The notes under the pieces were generated by a model. It searched no databases and was not told the origin of the DNA. It worked only from the letters and a program-made list of their open reading frames with translations. Below, one piece after another: positions 53,001-60,457 of a stretch of DNA of 60,457 nucleotides (its first letter is position 1; each line of letters opens with the position of its first letter). A program made the position numbers and the translations under genes. Source of the stretch: Acidobacteriaceae bacterium (lineage in GTDB: Bacteria > Acidobacteriota > Terriglobia > Bryobacterales > Bryobacteraceae); the NCBI GenBank assembly GCA_019244055.1, contig JAFATG010000323.1:1-60457 (forward strand), read 5' to 3'.

Positions 53001-54552
53001 GAAGCATCTGGTTGAGGTCCAGCAGCTTGCCGCGTTTCCGCTCCCAACCCATCCACGCTCCTTCACGTGGGTTATAAATCCGGTGTCGATGAAACAGATA
53101 GAATCCGCCGTACGGCTCGCCTTCGTACTTCAGGTTGAGTTCTTCGATTAGCTGCAGCGCAAGATCGACTCTGCGATCCTGCTCCCTTGCGGGTTCAGCT
53201 GTGTCCGGCAAATCCGTCAGAAGCGCGTAAAAGATATTCGGATCTCTGTTGACTAGATATCGGACCTCAAGGTCCTCTAGCAATTGGCGGATCTGTTTAT
53301 CGTTGATCAGCAACGTCGGAATGGCGACCATGGTCGCGCACGACGGATCGACCCGCTTTGAGAAATCCAGCTTTGGGAGCGGGTGCGGGGTCAGCACGGA
53401 CGTTACCAGATAATTCATCAACTCCACTGCCGCCTGCGTTGCAGGAAGAATGAGCAGAATGGCTCCGATTACCAGGCCAGGCCCGCCCTGCGTTTTCACG
53501 GTGATCATGATCAGCAGGACTACCGTAATCAGTGAGACGAACTCGATTCCGATGATGTAAATCTCGTCCGGATACTTGCGGAATAGCCGTTCAAGAAGCG
53601 AACTAGGTGGCGCGTTATATCCTACCCGCGGCAAGAAATCGTCTGAACCTTCTTCGTCGATCAGGTAATAGCCAACGTGCCGCAACCGGTTCCGAAGTGC
53701 CTCGGGCGCTTCAGGGTCAATGATCGCTTCCTCGGCCATCGTGATTGCCAGTCGCGCTACTTCGGACTCGTTCATGTCCGAATGCGCGGCAATTTTCCCC
53801 ACCCTTTTTCGGTACAAATCCCTGCTCTCGAAATCCATCTGGGAGTAAACGCCGGCCGGATCGAGTCTTAAGATGCGATCGACCACAGAGAGTTGCTCAA
53901 GCGTTTCCTTCCAGTCGATATCGCCGATGTAGCGGAGACTGGTCACGAACCGTCCCAAATGGAAGGAAGCTGCATTCGCGCCATTGCTAACGAAAGCCTT
54001 CAGCGCCTTGTGCCCCAGCTCGGCGACCTTCTCCAGAAGGGCGAGCTGCATCGCGCTCAGCATCCCGCTAAGCTCTGCATAACGCAGCGGCTCGGTTTGC
54101 TGTACGGCATCGATATAAAACGCGAAAGAGGATCGCGTGAGAGGAGAATCGAGCGTCTCGGTCAATGCTCTCGCCAGCACCAGACACCTGGGAATCGCGT
54201 CGTCCTTTGCAGTCCGGACGAGCGGCACCTGCGATAGTTGCCTTGTCGAATCGCGAAGCGCCTGTAAATCCGTCCGGATCAGCCGGATATTGTCGTACAG
54301 CCACCGCAGATCTTCGCTCGGATTCTCTGCGTTTAACGAATACAGCTCGTGCTCGAGACTGGCTAGCTCTCTCTTAACACGCCTATAAATTTCTCGCGGT
54401 GTACCTGAAGAGCGCCTGCCCGAAAACCATCCCGACGATCGGGCAGCCTGGGTTGCCGCCTGACGAAGCCTTTCCTGCTCGGCTTGGCTGATCCCAATGT
54501 CCGCTTCGTTCAGCTCTGCTGTTTCATCTACTTGTCGGGACGGCTCAGCCAT
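50044..54552 (-). CDS. GT84 cyclic beta-glucan synthase-like protein without GH94 domain
   Basis: 1502 aa. The N-terminal helical region is followed by transmembrane helices (about residues 330-390), then the GT84 domain: YVLTLDSDTQLPRESAQRMI carries the DSD metal site and NRRRHRWLRGDWQIVRWIF the QxxRW-like motif. Further helices lie near 690-770. The C-terminal glycoamylase-like domain includes SWTGTMFEYLMPVIW, YSKTDADGNYQYAAFG and MAHHQGMSLAAICNLL. NdvB/ChvB proteins are near 2800 aa and end in a GH94 phosphorylase domain; here the protein stops right after the glycoamylase-like part. Six nt after the ABC exporter gene. Confidence 0.88.
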   Translation of the reverse strand: MAEPSRQVDETAELNEADIGISQAEQERLRQAATQAARSSGWFSGRRSSGTPREIYRRVKRELASLEHELYSLNAENPSEDLRWLYDNIRLIRTDLQALRDSTRQLSQVPLVRTAKDDAIPRCLVLARALTETLDSPLTRSSFAFYIDAVQQTEPLRYAELSGMLSAMQLALLEKVAELGHKALKAFVSNGANAASFHLGRFVTSLRYIGDIDWKETLEQLSVVDRILRLDPAGVYSQMDFESRDLYRKRVGKIAAHSDMNESEVARLAITMAEEAIIDPEAPEALRNRLRHVGYYLIDEEGSDDFLPRVGYNAPPSSLLERLFRKYPDEIYIIGIEFVSLITVVLLIMITVKTQGGPGLVIGAILLILPATQAAVELMNYLVTSVLTPHPLPKLDFSKRVDPSCATMVAIPTLLINDKQIRQLLEDLEVRYLVNRDPNIFYALLTDLPDTAEPAREQDRRVDLALQLIEELNLKYEGEPYGGFYLFHRHRIYNPREGAWMGWERKRGKLLDLNQMLRKKFDPFPVKAGDLAKLPKIQYVLTLDSDTQLPRESAQRMIGAMAHPLNQPLIDPELNIVTQGYGILQPRVGISVHSATRSRLGSIYSGQTGFDIYSRAVSDAYQDLYGEGIFTGKGIYDVDALRQVLEHRFPRNALLSHDLIEGAYARAGLVSDIEVIDDYPSHYSAYNRRRHRWLRGDWQIVRWIFNRVPDESRRLVDNPISLVSRWKIVDNLRRSLVEPATFFLLIAGWFWLPGGPRFWTLVTVALLFLPIYFRLVFAAISATARKKWGTLREALLDFGTSQVSILLNIAFLAHQALVAIDAIVRTIVRSTITHTRLLEWETATEAELGIRKRTPVDIYLDWVPALCVVIGLGLFLRPYAAPYALPFLVAWCCSKLFSEWVNRSPHEDAALEEADRLFLREVALRTWRYFAEFSTAANHWLIPDNVQERPFRIAERISPTNLGLLLNARQAALEFGYLTLSEFATLTELSLGSMRKLPRHIGHFFNWYDTLTLAPLPPLFVSSVDSGNLVASLWALEHGCRELLHEPVIRSNALNGILDHRRLLDQKITQKERSRGNPTVWLSDILSRRKGSSPAADPKAWWAAALERRIEALREEARRFMPWCLPEYEALRQHIGPSLLGAPLCLDNADRYYDEFEKELREFAGAPTSPVEAARLALRLQEQIASCRKEVHVLAARLRQLASDSDRLAREMSFSPLIHPDRRLLSVGFDVDANKLSNSCYDLLASESRTAAFIAVARGEVEQDAWFRLGRQHTVCEDEKVLISWTGTMFEYLMPVIWMKSHPNTLLDRSVRSAVRAQRAYGTKRSVPWGISEAAYSKTDADGNYQYAAFGVPGLALSVAREGALVVSPYSSVLALLIEPVSAVANLRRMARRGWMAEFGFYESGDYTGSAPSRLLRRKCELVRCWMAHHQGMSLAAICNLLHGDPFQRWFHAERLVQASELILQERPLRVRPTIDMQPRRVLPWGSKRTQVNRTRAKPAPL

Positions 54553-54558
54553 GGGTCC

Positions 54559-56442
54559 TCACCTATAGCTTGAGGCTTGCAGCTCGAACATTTCGGCATA
54601 CTGCCGGCCGCGCGCGATGAGCTGGTCATGAGTGCCTTCCTCCGCGATGCATCCGTTCTCCAGGACGACGATTCGTTCCGCCATCCGTACAGTCGAGAAG
54701 CGGTGCGAAATGAACAAGGCCATCTTTCCGACGGTCAGCTCGTTGAATCGTTTGAACACCTGATATTCCGCGCGGGCATCCAGTGCCGCCGTCGGCTCAT
54801 CCAGAATAAGCACCTGAGCGTCTCGCAGATACGCGCGTGCAAGAGCTAGCTTCTGCCACTCGCCTCCCGAGAGATCCACACCGGTCTCAAAGCGCCTCCC
54901 GAGCATTTGCTCGTATCCGTTCTCCAATTTCGCAATCACCTCGTCGGCAAGGCTCTTGTGCGCTGCGCGCTCGATTCGATCGAGGTCCTCTAAATATTCA
55001 ATCCGCCCTACTGCGATATTCTCTCGCGCGGTCATCTCGTACCGCATGAAATCCTGAAATATGACGCCGATCTCGCGGCACAAGTCCTCCACCTCATAAT
55101 CACGAAGATCAACCCCATCCAGCAGTACCTTCCCGTCAGTCGGATCGTACAGACGAGTCATCAGTTTCACAATCGTGGTCTTTCCCTGGCCGTTTTGTCC
55201 GATCAGAGCGACTCGTTCTCCCGGCTCCAAACGAAAATTCAGGTCCTCCAAGATTATTCGGCTCGTTCCCGGGTAAGCAAATGACACATCCCGGAATTCG
55301 AAGCCGGTCTGAATCGGTCGCGGCGCAGGCAGGGCATCGGGTTTCGAGATAACGGTCGCTCGCATTTCAAAGAACGCCAGCAGGTCTGTCAGGAACAAAG
55401 CCTGGTCGGCGATGCTCGACAACGTGGAGAACATCTGGGAGATCTGGTTCGACGCGTTCATGATCGACGCCATTAAAAACGTCAATGTGCCGATCGAGTA
55501 CACGCCCGTCACTGTCTTCCAAATGACCCAGACATAGGCGCCGTAGTACCCGGCGGTGCTTAACAAAGATAGCAGCGAAACCGCTACCAGCCGCCTCCGG
55601 TTCAATGCCATGTTCTCATCGAAAATCTGGTTGGAAAGAGTGGTGAATCGGCGTGTCAACCACGCGCTCAGCCCAAATAGCTTGAGCTCCTTGGCGGCTT
55701 CTTTGCTTCCGCCGAGCTGCCGAAGATAATCGAGTACCCGCTTTACCGGCGTTTGGCGGAAATTCTTTGCGTAGCTCAGGAACGCGAAGTGGCTTTCTCC
55801 CAGAAATGCAGGAATGAGGCATGCGACCAGTAGTAATATCAGCCACGGCGAGTAGAGAAGAATCGCAAGGGAAAGCGAAACGGTTGTGATCGCCTGTTGA
55901 AACAGGCGCCCGATCGACTGGATCATTCCCAGCCGGTCCGTCGCCTGGACCCGCGCACGCTCCAACCGGTCATAAAAGACCGGATCCTCGTACGCCTGCA
56001 AATCTAATTGCGAGGCGTGCCGCATTACTTCGATGCTGACGTGCCGCGTGTAGCGGTCCGCAAGCACCGAATCATAGTAATCAATCAGCCGGCCGACCAA
56101 GCTCCCGATGATTGCGATCGCAAATTCCAGCCCGGCAAGCCACCACAAATACGTACTTAAAGTCGTCGTGTGATGCACAACTGCGTTGATGTTGTCGATG
56201 ATGCGGGCGCTTACCCAGGACAGGCTGACAGGAACGAGAGAAACGATCACCCGCAGTATCAGCCCAAGCACAACGACACTTGGGCCCGAATCCCAAAGTA
56301 TGCGCAGGACTGGCGGAACGTTCTTCAAGGCTCGTAAACGGTCCTGCCAAGCCGAAGAAAATGCCTGATTCGTTTTTTCTGCCACGCAAAATTCGACCGC
56401 GGTGCTCTTACCGATAAGGCCAGCGGGTGCCGCGGGCGACAC
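54559..56442 (-). CDS. ABC exporter (fused permease and ATPase)
   Basis: 627 aa from GTG 56442; GTG 56385 is another possible start. Six transmembrane helices (about residues 50-350), then an ATPase domain: Walker A LIGQNGQGKTTIVKLMTRLY, ABC signature VDLSGGEWQKLALARAYLRD, Walker B VLILDEPTAALDA, and H-loop FISHRFSTVRMA. The arrangement is a homodimeric exporter. Because it precedes the glucan synthase-like gene by 6 nt, export of that glucan (NdvA/ChvA role) is likely; sequence alone does not prove the substrate. Confidence 0.93.
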   Translation of the reverse strand: MSPAAPAGLIGKSTAVEFCVAEKTNQAFSSAWQDRLRALKNVPPVLRILWDSGPSVVVLGLILRVIVSLVPVSLSWVSARIIDNINAVVHHTTTLSTYLWWLAGLEFAIAIIGSLVGRLIDYYDSVLADRYTRHVSIEVMRHASQLDLQAYEDPVFYDRLERARVQATDRLGMIQSIGRLFQQAITTVSLSLAILLYSPWLILLLVACLIPAFLGESHFAFLSYAKNFRQTPVKRVLDYLRQLGGSKEAAKELKLFGLSAWLTRRFTTLSNQIFDENMALNRRRLVAVSLLSLLSTAGYYGAYVWVIWKTVTGVYSIGTLTFLMASIMNASNQISQMFSTLSSIADQALFLTDLLAFFEMRATVISKPDALPAPRPIQTGFEFRDVSFAYPGTSRIILEDLNFRLEPGERVALIGQNGQGKTTIVKLMTRLYDPTDGKVLLDGVDLRDYEVEDLCREIGVIFQDFMRYEMTARENIAVGRIEYLEDLDRIERAAHKSLADEVIAKLENGYEQMLGRRFETGVDLSGGEWQKLALARAYLRDAQVLILDEPTAALDARAEYQVFKRFNELTVGKMALFISHRFSTVRMAERIVVLENGCIAEEGTHDQLIARGRQYAEMFELQASSYR

Positions 56443-56500
56443 GGCTAAAGTAGTCTTCTATCTAGATCCAGAGGTACTACGTAAGGTTACGAACATCTAC

Positions 56501-56926
56501 TCAAGCGAGCAGATTGATCGTATTAACAGTACCAGCGGCATCCGGCAGGTCGGCAGAAGGACCACCCGAATCTGGGATTTGAGCGGTCATCGCTGCATCA
56601 ATCTGGGCAGCGGCATGCGAGCTCAAATCGGCAGTGTCGATCGTCGAATCCGAAATCACAAGCAGTGTGGCTGTCGTTTGAAGCGTGAGGCTCTCACTTG
56701 CCAGCTTCTGCAGTTGGGCCGGTGAGGCGTTTGTTAAGTCTGCCCGCACTGAGTCGGGGGGACACAACCCGTCCTCATACAAAAGCCGAACACCGTATGG
56801 CAGTGATATCGAGCCCATGCCAACACCCGTCCTACTACGACCCATATCGGCGAAGAACGCACTCCGTTTTACCCGATTAAGTCGCCAGAAGAACGCCAGT
56901 CCCCAGCCTCTTCGGAGGCGTTCCAA
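56501..56926 (-). CDS. Doubtful hypothetical ORF in a 519-nt gap
   Basis: 141 codons from TTG 56926, possibly starting later. The C-terminal half has protein-like text (LYEDGLCPPDSVRADLTNAS, then AQLQKLASESLTLQTTATLL and VISDSTIDTADLSSHAAAQI), rich in Ala, Thr, Ser and Asp. I recognise no family, and no clear ribosome site is seen. The rest of the gap between the ABC exporter and the Ppx/GppA gene (56443-56961) holds nothing else I can identify. Confidence 0.3.
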   Translation of the reverse strand: MERLRRGWGLAFFWRLNRVKRSAFFADMGRSRTGVGMGSISLPYGVRLLYEDGLCPPDSVRADLTNASPAQLQKLASESLTLQTTATLLVISDSTIDTADLSSHAAAQIDAAMTAQIPDSGGPSADLPDAAGTVNTINLLA

Positions 56927-56961
56927 GGCCGTGCTACCGCGTGTAGCTGTTATAAACGAAT

Positions 56962-58497
56962 ATGCCTAGGTACGCAGCGGTCGATATCGGGAGTAACTCG
57001 GTCCGCATGATGGCTGCGGAAGTGAATCAGGCGGAAACCCGGATTCTCGCCCAGGACCGGCAGGTCACCCGGCTCGGTGAAAGCGTATTTCGTTCGGGTC
57101 GTATCAGCAAAGACGCGTTGGACTTCCTCTGCGCGAACCTTGCCCGAATCGCAGCCACGTACAGCCGGCTAGATGTTGTCGGGGTGCGGGCGGTTGCTAC
57201 GAGTGCCGTGCGTGACGCCGGCAATCAGCAGGAATTTCTCGAACGCGCCTCAGCCGCTCTCGGCACCAATGTCGAAATTATTTCCGGGCCCGAGGAAGCG
57301 CGCCTCATTCATCTGGGCGTCGAAGCTCGTTGGCCGCGGCCCAAAGAGCGTACCCTAATTGTCGACGTCGGAGGCGGCAGTGCCGAGTTGATCATCAGTC
57401 AGGGAGGGCAGTTGATCGATGCCGTATCAAAGCCTCTCGGCGCCGTTCGTCTGACTCAGGTCTTCCTCAATACCGACCCGCCCAGCGCTAGCGAATTGCA
57501 TCGCCTGCACGCCTATATCGATGAGAAATTAACTCCGTTTTCCAAACATCACGCTGCCGAGAAATTCGACCGAGTGATCGCGACCTCCGCTACGCCCGCG
57601 GCCGTCGTCAGCGCGGTCAACCAGATTGCGCGTACCAAACGGGACGAGGCGGACCGGCTACGCGCCTCCAGTGCCCAAGTGCGCGAGTTGTACAACACTC
57701 TGGTCCAGACCGATGTCACAGGCCGCCGCAAAATGACTGGCATCGGACCAAAACGTGCCGAAATCATCATCGCAGGCACCGCCGTGTTCCTGCGTACTCT
57801 CGAGTTATTCGGCCACCGTTCGCTCTACTACTGTGCGGCCGGGGTGCGCGACGGCATCATTGCCGATCTCGCCGCGCGACGGGTCGGACGAGAATTGTCA
57901 CAGCTCTCCCGGGAGCAGCGGGCTCTTGTCGAAAGCATGGCGAAACGCTACAGCGTTTCTCTAAAGCATGTTCGGCACGTTGCTTGCTTGGCCCACAGGC
58001 TCTTCGAGACTCTCCAGCCAGTTCATCACCTTCCTCCCGAAGCTGGTAAGCTCCTCGAAGCCGCTTCGTATCTCCATGACATAGGACATTACGTAAGCGG
58101 TACGGGTCATCACAAGCACTCCGCTTATCTAGTGGCCAATTCGGACATGCCCGGCTTCACCGACCACGAGCGGCTGACCATCTCGGCGCTTTGCCGGTTC
58201 CACCGCAAGTCGATGCCGCAGCCGCGGCATTCCTATTTTCAGGCTCTCGATTCCGAATCGAAGCGCACTGTGCTCGCGCTTGTGCCTTTGCTGCGCATCG
58301 CCGATGCCCTGGATCGCGGGCACGAGCAAAAAGTCCGCGACATCGCCGCGTCTTGGAGGGACGGAACGATAGGTCTCTTCATCGAAGCGGAGACCGATGC
58401 CGATTTGGAGATATGGGCCGCCAATGAAGCTGCGGGCCCCTTTCGCGAAAGCTACGGCACAGCGTTGACTCTCCAACGCGCCCGCCAGCCTAGATAG
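56962..58497 (+). CDS. Ppx/GppA phosphatase with C-terminal HD domain
   Basis: 511 aa. Exopolyphosphatase/guanosine pentaphosphatase fold: AAVDIGSNSVRMMAAEV, VGVRAVATSAVRDAGN, IVDVGGGSAELIISQ and TGIGPKRAEIIIAGTAVFL. The C-terminal HD domain (ASYLHDIGHYVSGTGHHKHS) is like the RelA/SpoT-type hydrolase domain and is usual in Ppx2-type enzymes. Roles: polyphosphate or pppGpp hydrolysis. Stand-alone gene. Confidence 0.92.
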   Translation: MPRYAAVDIGSNSVRMMAAEVNQAETRILAQDRQVTRLGESVFRSGRISKDALDFLCANLARIAATYSRLDVVGVRAVATSAVRDAGNQQEFLERASAALGTNVEIISGPEEARLIHLGVEARWPRPKERTLIVDVGGGSAELIISQGGQLIDAVSKPLGAVRLTQVFLNTDPPSASELHRLHAYIDEKLTPFSKHHAAEKFDRVIATSATPAAVVSAVNQIARTKRDEADRLRASSAQVRELYNTLVQTDVTGRRKMTGIGPKRAEIIIAGTAVFLRTLELFGHRSLYYCAAGVRDGIIADLAARRVGRELSQLSREQRALVESMAKRYSVSLKHVRHVACLAHRLFETLQPVHHLPPEAGKLLEAASYLHDIGHYVSGTGHHKHSAYLVANSDMPGFTDHERLTISALCRFHRKSMPQPRHSYFQALDSESKRTVLALVPLLRIADALDRGHEQKVRDIAASWRDGTIGLFIEAETDADLEIWAANEAAGPFRESYGTALTLQRARQPR

Positions 58498-58738
58498 TGC
58501 ACCTCAAGTACGGGTGTTGTCGCGCCCAGCAGTTAAGTTTGTCCTAGTAATTGTATGACCCGGTCCGCGAACTGCGCCGCAAAGGCGCCCGCCCCCATCG
58601 AAGAACAGGTCTCCCGCTAACTTATTTCCCCGGCTACCGTTGTTGTAAGAACCTTCACGCTCGGTATGCCAGCGAACGGATACGTCAATCCGGGATACTG
58701 CGCAGTGCCGCATATTTCGGTAAACCAGTCGATGAAGT

Positions 58739-59028
58739 GGGTTTCTGTTAGTAAGACTGATTTCTGGCGTCCAGAATCGAAAAGAACTTCTGAATCCTCG
58801 CAATCGCAGACTAGCCTCGAAAGGCAAAAGCTCCTTGCCAAAATAGCGCGATGAGGCCCTCAAATTTCCCGATTTCGCGCGTAGCGCTCCCCGGTGTCTG
58901 GCGTCCAAAAAAGGGAGGCATATCCAATGGCGGAAAGCGACGCCAGAAATCAGTCTTCTAACAAAAACCCAGAATCGAAAAGAACTTCTGAATCCTCGCA
59001 ATCGCAGACTAGTCTCGAAAGGCAAAAG
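58739..59028. repeat. Direct repeat pair with an inverted flank, in front of and inside hsp20
   Basis: A 60-bp segment at 58771-58830 recurs at 58969-59028 with one mismatch; the second copy codes for PESKRTSESSQSQTSLERQK in Hsp20. The 33 bases before copy 1 (58739-58771) are the reverse complement of the 32 bases before copy 2 (58939-58970), apart from one indel and one substitution. So the duplicated unit is about 92 bp, with its first third inverted in one copy. The motif TCTGGCGTCC also appears at 58897. The 429-nt gap 58498-58926 contains copy 1 and otherwise nothing I recognise. Confidence 0.85.
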
Positions 59029-59610
59029 CGTCACACCGGGCTCTCCCGCTCGCGTGAGTGGGATCCTTTCGGCGGATTCCTGAGCCCGGCGGAGTTTTTC
59101 TCTACTAATCCCTTTTCGCTTATGCGTCGCATGAGCGAGGAAATGGACCGTCATTTCGGGCAAATGTTCGGCCAGGCATCAGGCAGAGCCGGCCAAGGTT
59201 GGTCGCCCGCAGTGGAAGTACGTGAGAATAAGGGCCAGCTCGAGGTCTGTGCCGAACTACCGGGCCTTAAGCCGGAAGACGTGAAAGTCGAATTGACCGA
59301 AGATGCTCTGGTCATCCACGGCGAGCGCAAATCCGAGCACGAGCATCGCGTGGGGCACGCGTATCGTTCAGAGCGCCGGTACGGCGAATTTTATCGCGCT
59401 ATTCCATTACCGGAGGGAGTGAATACCGATCAAGTACACGCCCAATTCCGGGATGGCGTGCTCCAGATCACCATGCCCGTTCAAGAGCAGTCCAGCCGTC
59501 GGCGCGAGATCCCAATCCAATCCGGCGAATCTGCTGCTTCGGGCGGCACTGCTTCTACTAAGACCCAGTCTGCCAGCGCGGGCGCGGGTAGCAGCACAAC
59601 CAAGAGCTAG
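58927..59610 (+). CDS. Small heat-shock protein (Hsp20 family)
   Basis: 227 aa from ATG 58927, fixed by GGGAGG eight bases upstream. ATP-independent holdase. The alpha-crystallin domain (about residues 92-190) reads WSPAVEVRENKGQLEVCAEL, then PGLKPEDVKVELTEDALVIH, YGEFYRAIPLPEGVN and FRDGVLQITMPV, with the conserved GVL motif. The N-terminal extension (residues 1-40) is Ser/Gln/Glu-rich and includes the duplicated 60-bp segment. The C-terminal tail is Ser/Ala/Thr-rich and lacks a clear I-x-I motif apart from IPIQ. No HrcA or CIRCE element is visible upstream. Confidence 0.93.
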   Translation: MAESDARNQSSNKNPESKRTSESSQSQTSLERQKRHTGLSRSREWDPFGGFLSPAEFFSTNPFSLMRRMSEEMDRHFGQMFGQASGRAGQGWSPAVEVRENKGQLEVCAELPGLKPEDVKVELTEDALVIHGERKSEHEHRVGHAYRSERRYGEFYRAIPLPEGVNTDQVHAQFRDGVLQITMPVQEQSSRRREIPIQSGESAASGGTASTKTQSASAGAGSSTTKS

Positions 59611-59626
59611 CGTCCAATAGACACGC

Positions 59627-60091
59627 TCAGGCGGTTGATCTCGACCGCCGCCGTTCCATTAACTCGAGTGTGCGGGCGCGATGGCATTTCAAGCAGAGCG
59701 TCCGCATATTCGATAAGTCGCATTCGCCGCCCCCTTCCGCAACGGGCACGATATGGTCGGCATCCCAAAGCGACCTCCGTCCTCGCAGGCTCCAATCTTC
59801 GATGGCTTGGACGCGAGCCGCACCGCGCAATCGCTTCAGCCGCCGCATCTCGGCTATGCAATCGAGGTGGCAACTGGCGCATACGCCGCGGTCGCGCTCG
59901 AAGACTCTCTGGCGGAGATGTCCCGGGTCGCTGCGGAGCTTCCATTCCTCTACGCACCACTCAGAACAAAACGTTTGGCGCGCCGCGGGCACCTCCAAAT
60001 TGCACCACCGGCATAGGCAGCGACCATTCAAGCCTTTCGGTAAGGCTTCGCGGTTCGCTACCCCACCGGCCATCGCCCGTTGCATGCTCAT
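59627..60091 (-). CDS. HNH endonuclease-like protein
   Basis: 154 aa from ATG 60091; a start 19 codons earlier would overlap the permease gene. The N-terminal part has a small zinc-binding segment (CLCRWCNLEVPAARQTFCSE, then WC). The C-terminal HNH motif runs VCASCHLDC, then WDADHIVPVAEGGGECDLSN and MRTLCLKCHRART, with paired cysteines as structural zinc ligands. May be a free-standing nuclease of unknown target; no restriction or phage genes are adjacent. Confidence 0.85.
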   Translation of the reverse strand: MSMQRAMAGGVANREALPKGLNGRCLCRWCNLEVPAARQTFCSEWCVEEWKLRSDPGHLRQRVFERDRGVCASCHLDCIAEMRRLKRLRGAARVQAIEDWSLRGRRSLWDADHIVPVAEGGGECDLSNMRTLCLKCHRARTLELMERRRSRSTA

Positions 60092-60116
60092 GCAAACAGA
60101 ATACAGTGGAAATGTT

Positions 60117-60457
60117 CTATATGGCCGCGGGTTCCGGCACTTCTGCAATTCTGGTCCGTGCCCGGTAGATCATTGCTCCCAAGAGGTTGCTGATCAGCAC
60201 CGTCCCGCCGATCTTCGCGGCATACGACGTCTGGCTCGATACGTTGATGATGGGGTGCATCGCAATCAAAACAGCTACTGCGCTCGAAGCCAGTCCGGCA
60301 CCTGAAACAGCACGCAACCAGGTCGGGAGCAGCTTACGAATACGCCGGGCTCCGAAGACAGGGAGCGCAAACAACCCCACGTAGGCCAGCCCGTAATGCA
60401 CCGTAGATGCATTCTGCAGTAACTGCATCGCTTCCTGTTCGTGAACGCCGATCATCA
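60117..60457 (-). CDS. C-terminal part of an APC-type amino acid permease (cut by window end)
   Basis: The last 113 or so residues of a membrane protein; an in-frame ATG at 60455 exists, but the sequence looks like the end of a longer permease. Three to four helices are visible (VHYGLAYVGLFALPVFGARR, SGAGLASSAVAVLIAMHP, IGGTVLISNLLGAMIYRAR). HEQEAMQLLQNASTVHYGLA before the first is typical of an APC-family loop in Acidobacteria. The substrate is unknown. Confidence 0.6.
   Translation of the reverse strand, partial: MIGVHEQEAMQLLQNASTVHYGLAYVGLFALPVFGARRIRKLLPTWLRAVSGAGLASSAVAVLIAMHPIINVSSQTSYAAKIGGTVLISNLLGAMIYRARTRIAEVPEPAAI

Noticed and set aside
56402-56725. 107-codon plus-strand frame in the 56.4-56.9 kb gap
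   Set aside because: It starts inside the ABC exporter gene's 5' end, shows no ribosome site, and has Cys/Arg-rich shadow-like composition.
58504-59163. 219-codon minus-strand frame through the hsp20 repeats
   Set aside because: Its two LRLRGFRSSFRFW-like segments are just the reverse reading of the DNA repeat; the Hsp20 frame is well supported.
1-60457. CRISPR array, tRNA, rRNA, insertion sequence or prophage
   Set aside because: Intergenic gaps are short, no regularly spaced repeats, no cloverleaf-like sequence, and no transposase or phage protein were seen. The HNH protein alone is not evidence of a mobile element.

Overview
The window looks like a stretch of an acidobacterial chromosome, closest in style to Solibacter/Bryobacter-type Acidobacteriota. 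This is an inference. It rests on the GC-rich sequence, a Ser/Thr kinase fused to TolB-like and TPR regions, a secreted TPR-CHAT protein, exported glycine-zipper proteins, a remnant of a secreted family I associate with this phylum, bacillithiol-type bshA, selA, and a split Wzz/CpsD exopolysaccharide module. Coding density is high. I found no phage, insertion sequence, CRISPR array, rRNA or tRNA. Both edges cut genes: a class III aminotransferase on the left and an APC-type permease on the right.

Layout. 1-4.1 kb: argD-like aminotransferase, kinase/TPR protein, isoprenylcysteine methyltransferase-like membrane protein. 4.1-5.0 kb: a decayed secreted-protein gene and a TPR-like ORF. 5.0-12.8 kb: manC, lepB, a BON lipoprotein, ftsH, tilS, a KdsC-like phosphatase and an ACT-domain protein. 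12.8-16.7 kb (minus strand): secreted TPR-CHAT protein, ECF sigma factor and membrane anti-sigma factor, headed by a good sigma70-like promoter. 16.9-20.7 kb: a SpoIIE-type phosphatase, then cytochrome P460, a MATE transporter and a peroxiredoxin whose catalytic Cys codon is an in-frame TGA. 20.8-27.6 kb: NarL-type regulator, Maf, GH127 glycosidase, then Wza-like, Wzz-like and CpsD-like exopolysaccharide genes. 27.7-30.6 kb: nitroreductase, Smr protein, glycine-zipper protein, mutY. 30.7-34.9 kb: uvrA overlapped by selA. 34.9-38.0 kb: pyrC, pyrB, pyrR and a small secreted protein. 38.1-44.9 kb: hom, an FAD reductase with a DoxX protein, a second sigma/anti-sigma pair, bshA and a quinone oxidoreductase. 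45-50 kb: a haem-type membrane protein, a second DoxX protein, a cytidylate-kinase-like protein, galM, and a membrane/spermidine-synthase fusion. 50.0-56.4 kb: a large glucan-synthase-like GT84 protein and an ABC exporter, a ChvB/ChvA-like pair. 57-60.5 kb: Ppx/GppA-HD, Hsp20, HNH nuclease and the cut permease.

The strongest result is a probable exported selenocysteine peroxiredoxin at 20112-20657. The UGA replaces the peroxidatic Cys in the Prx motif. A 44-nt SECIS-like hairpin starts at the UGA, and selA lies 13 kb away. The second result is the TPR-CHAT / ECF sigma / anti-sigma operon, which suggests a protease-controlled sigma switch. The third is the GT84-ABC pair lacking the usual C-terminal GH94 phosphorylase domain. 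Several starts appear non-canonical (CTG), and a scrambled repeat lies in front of hsp20.
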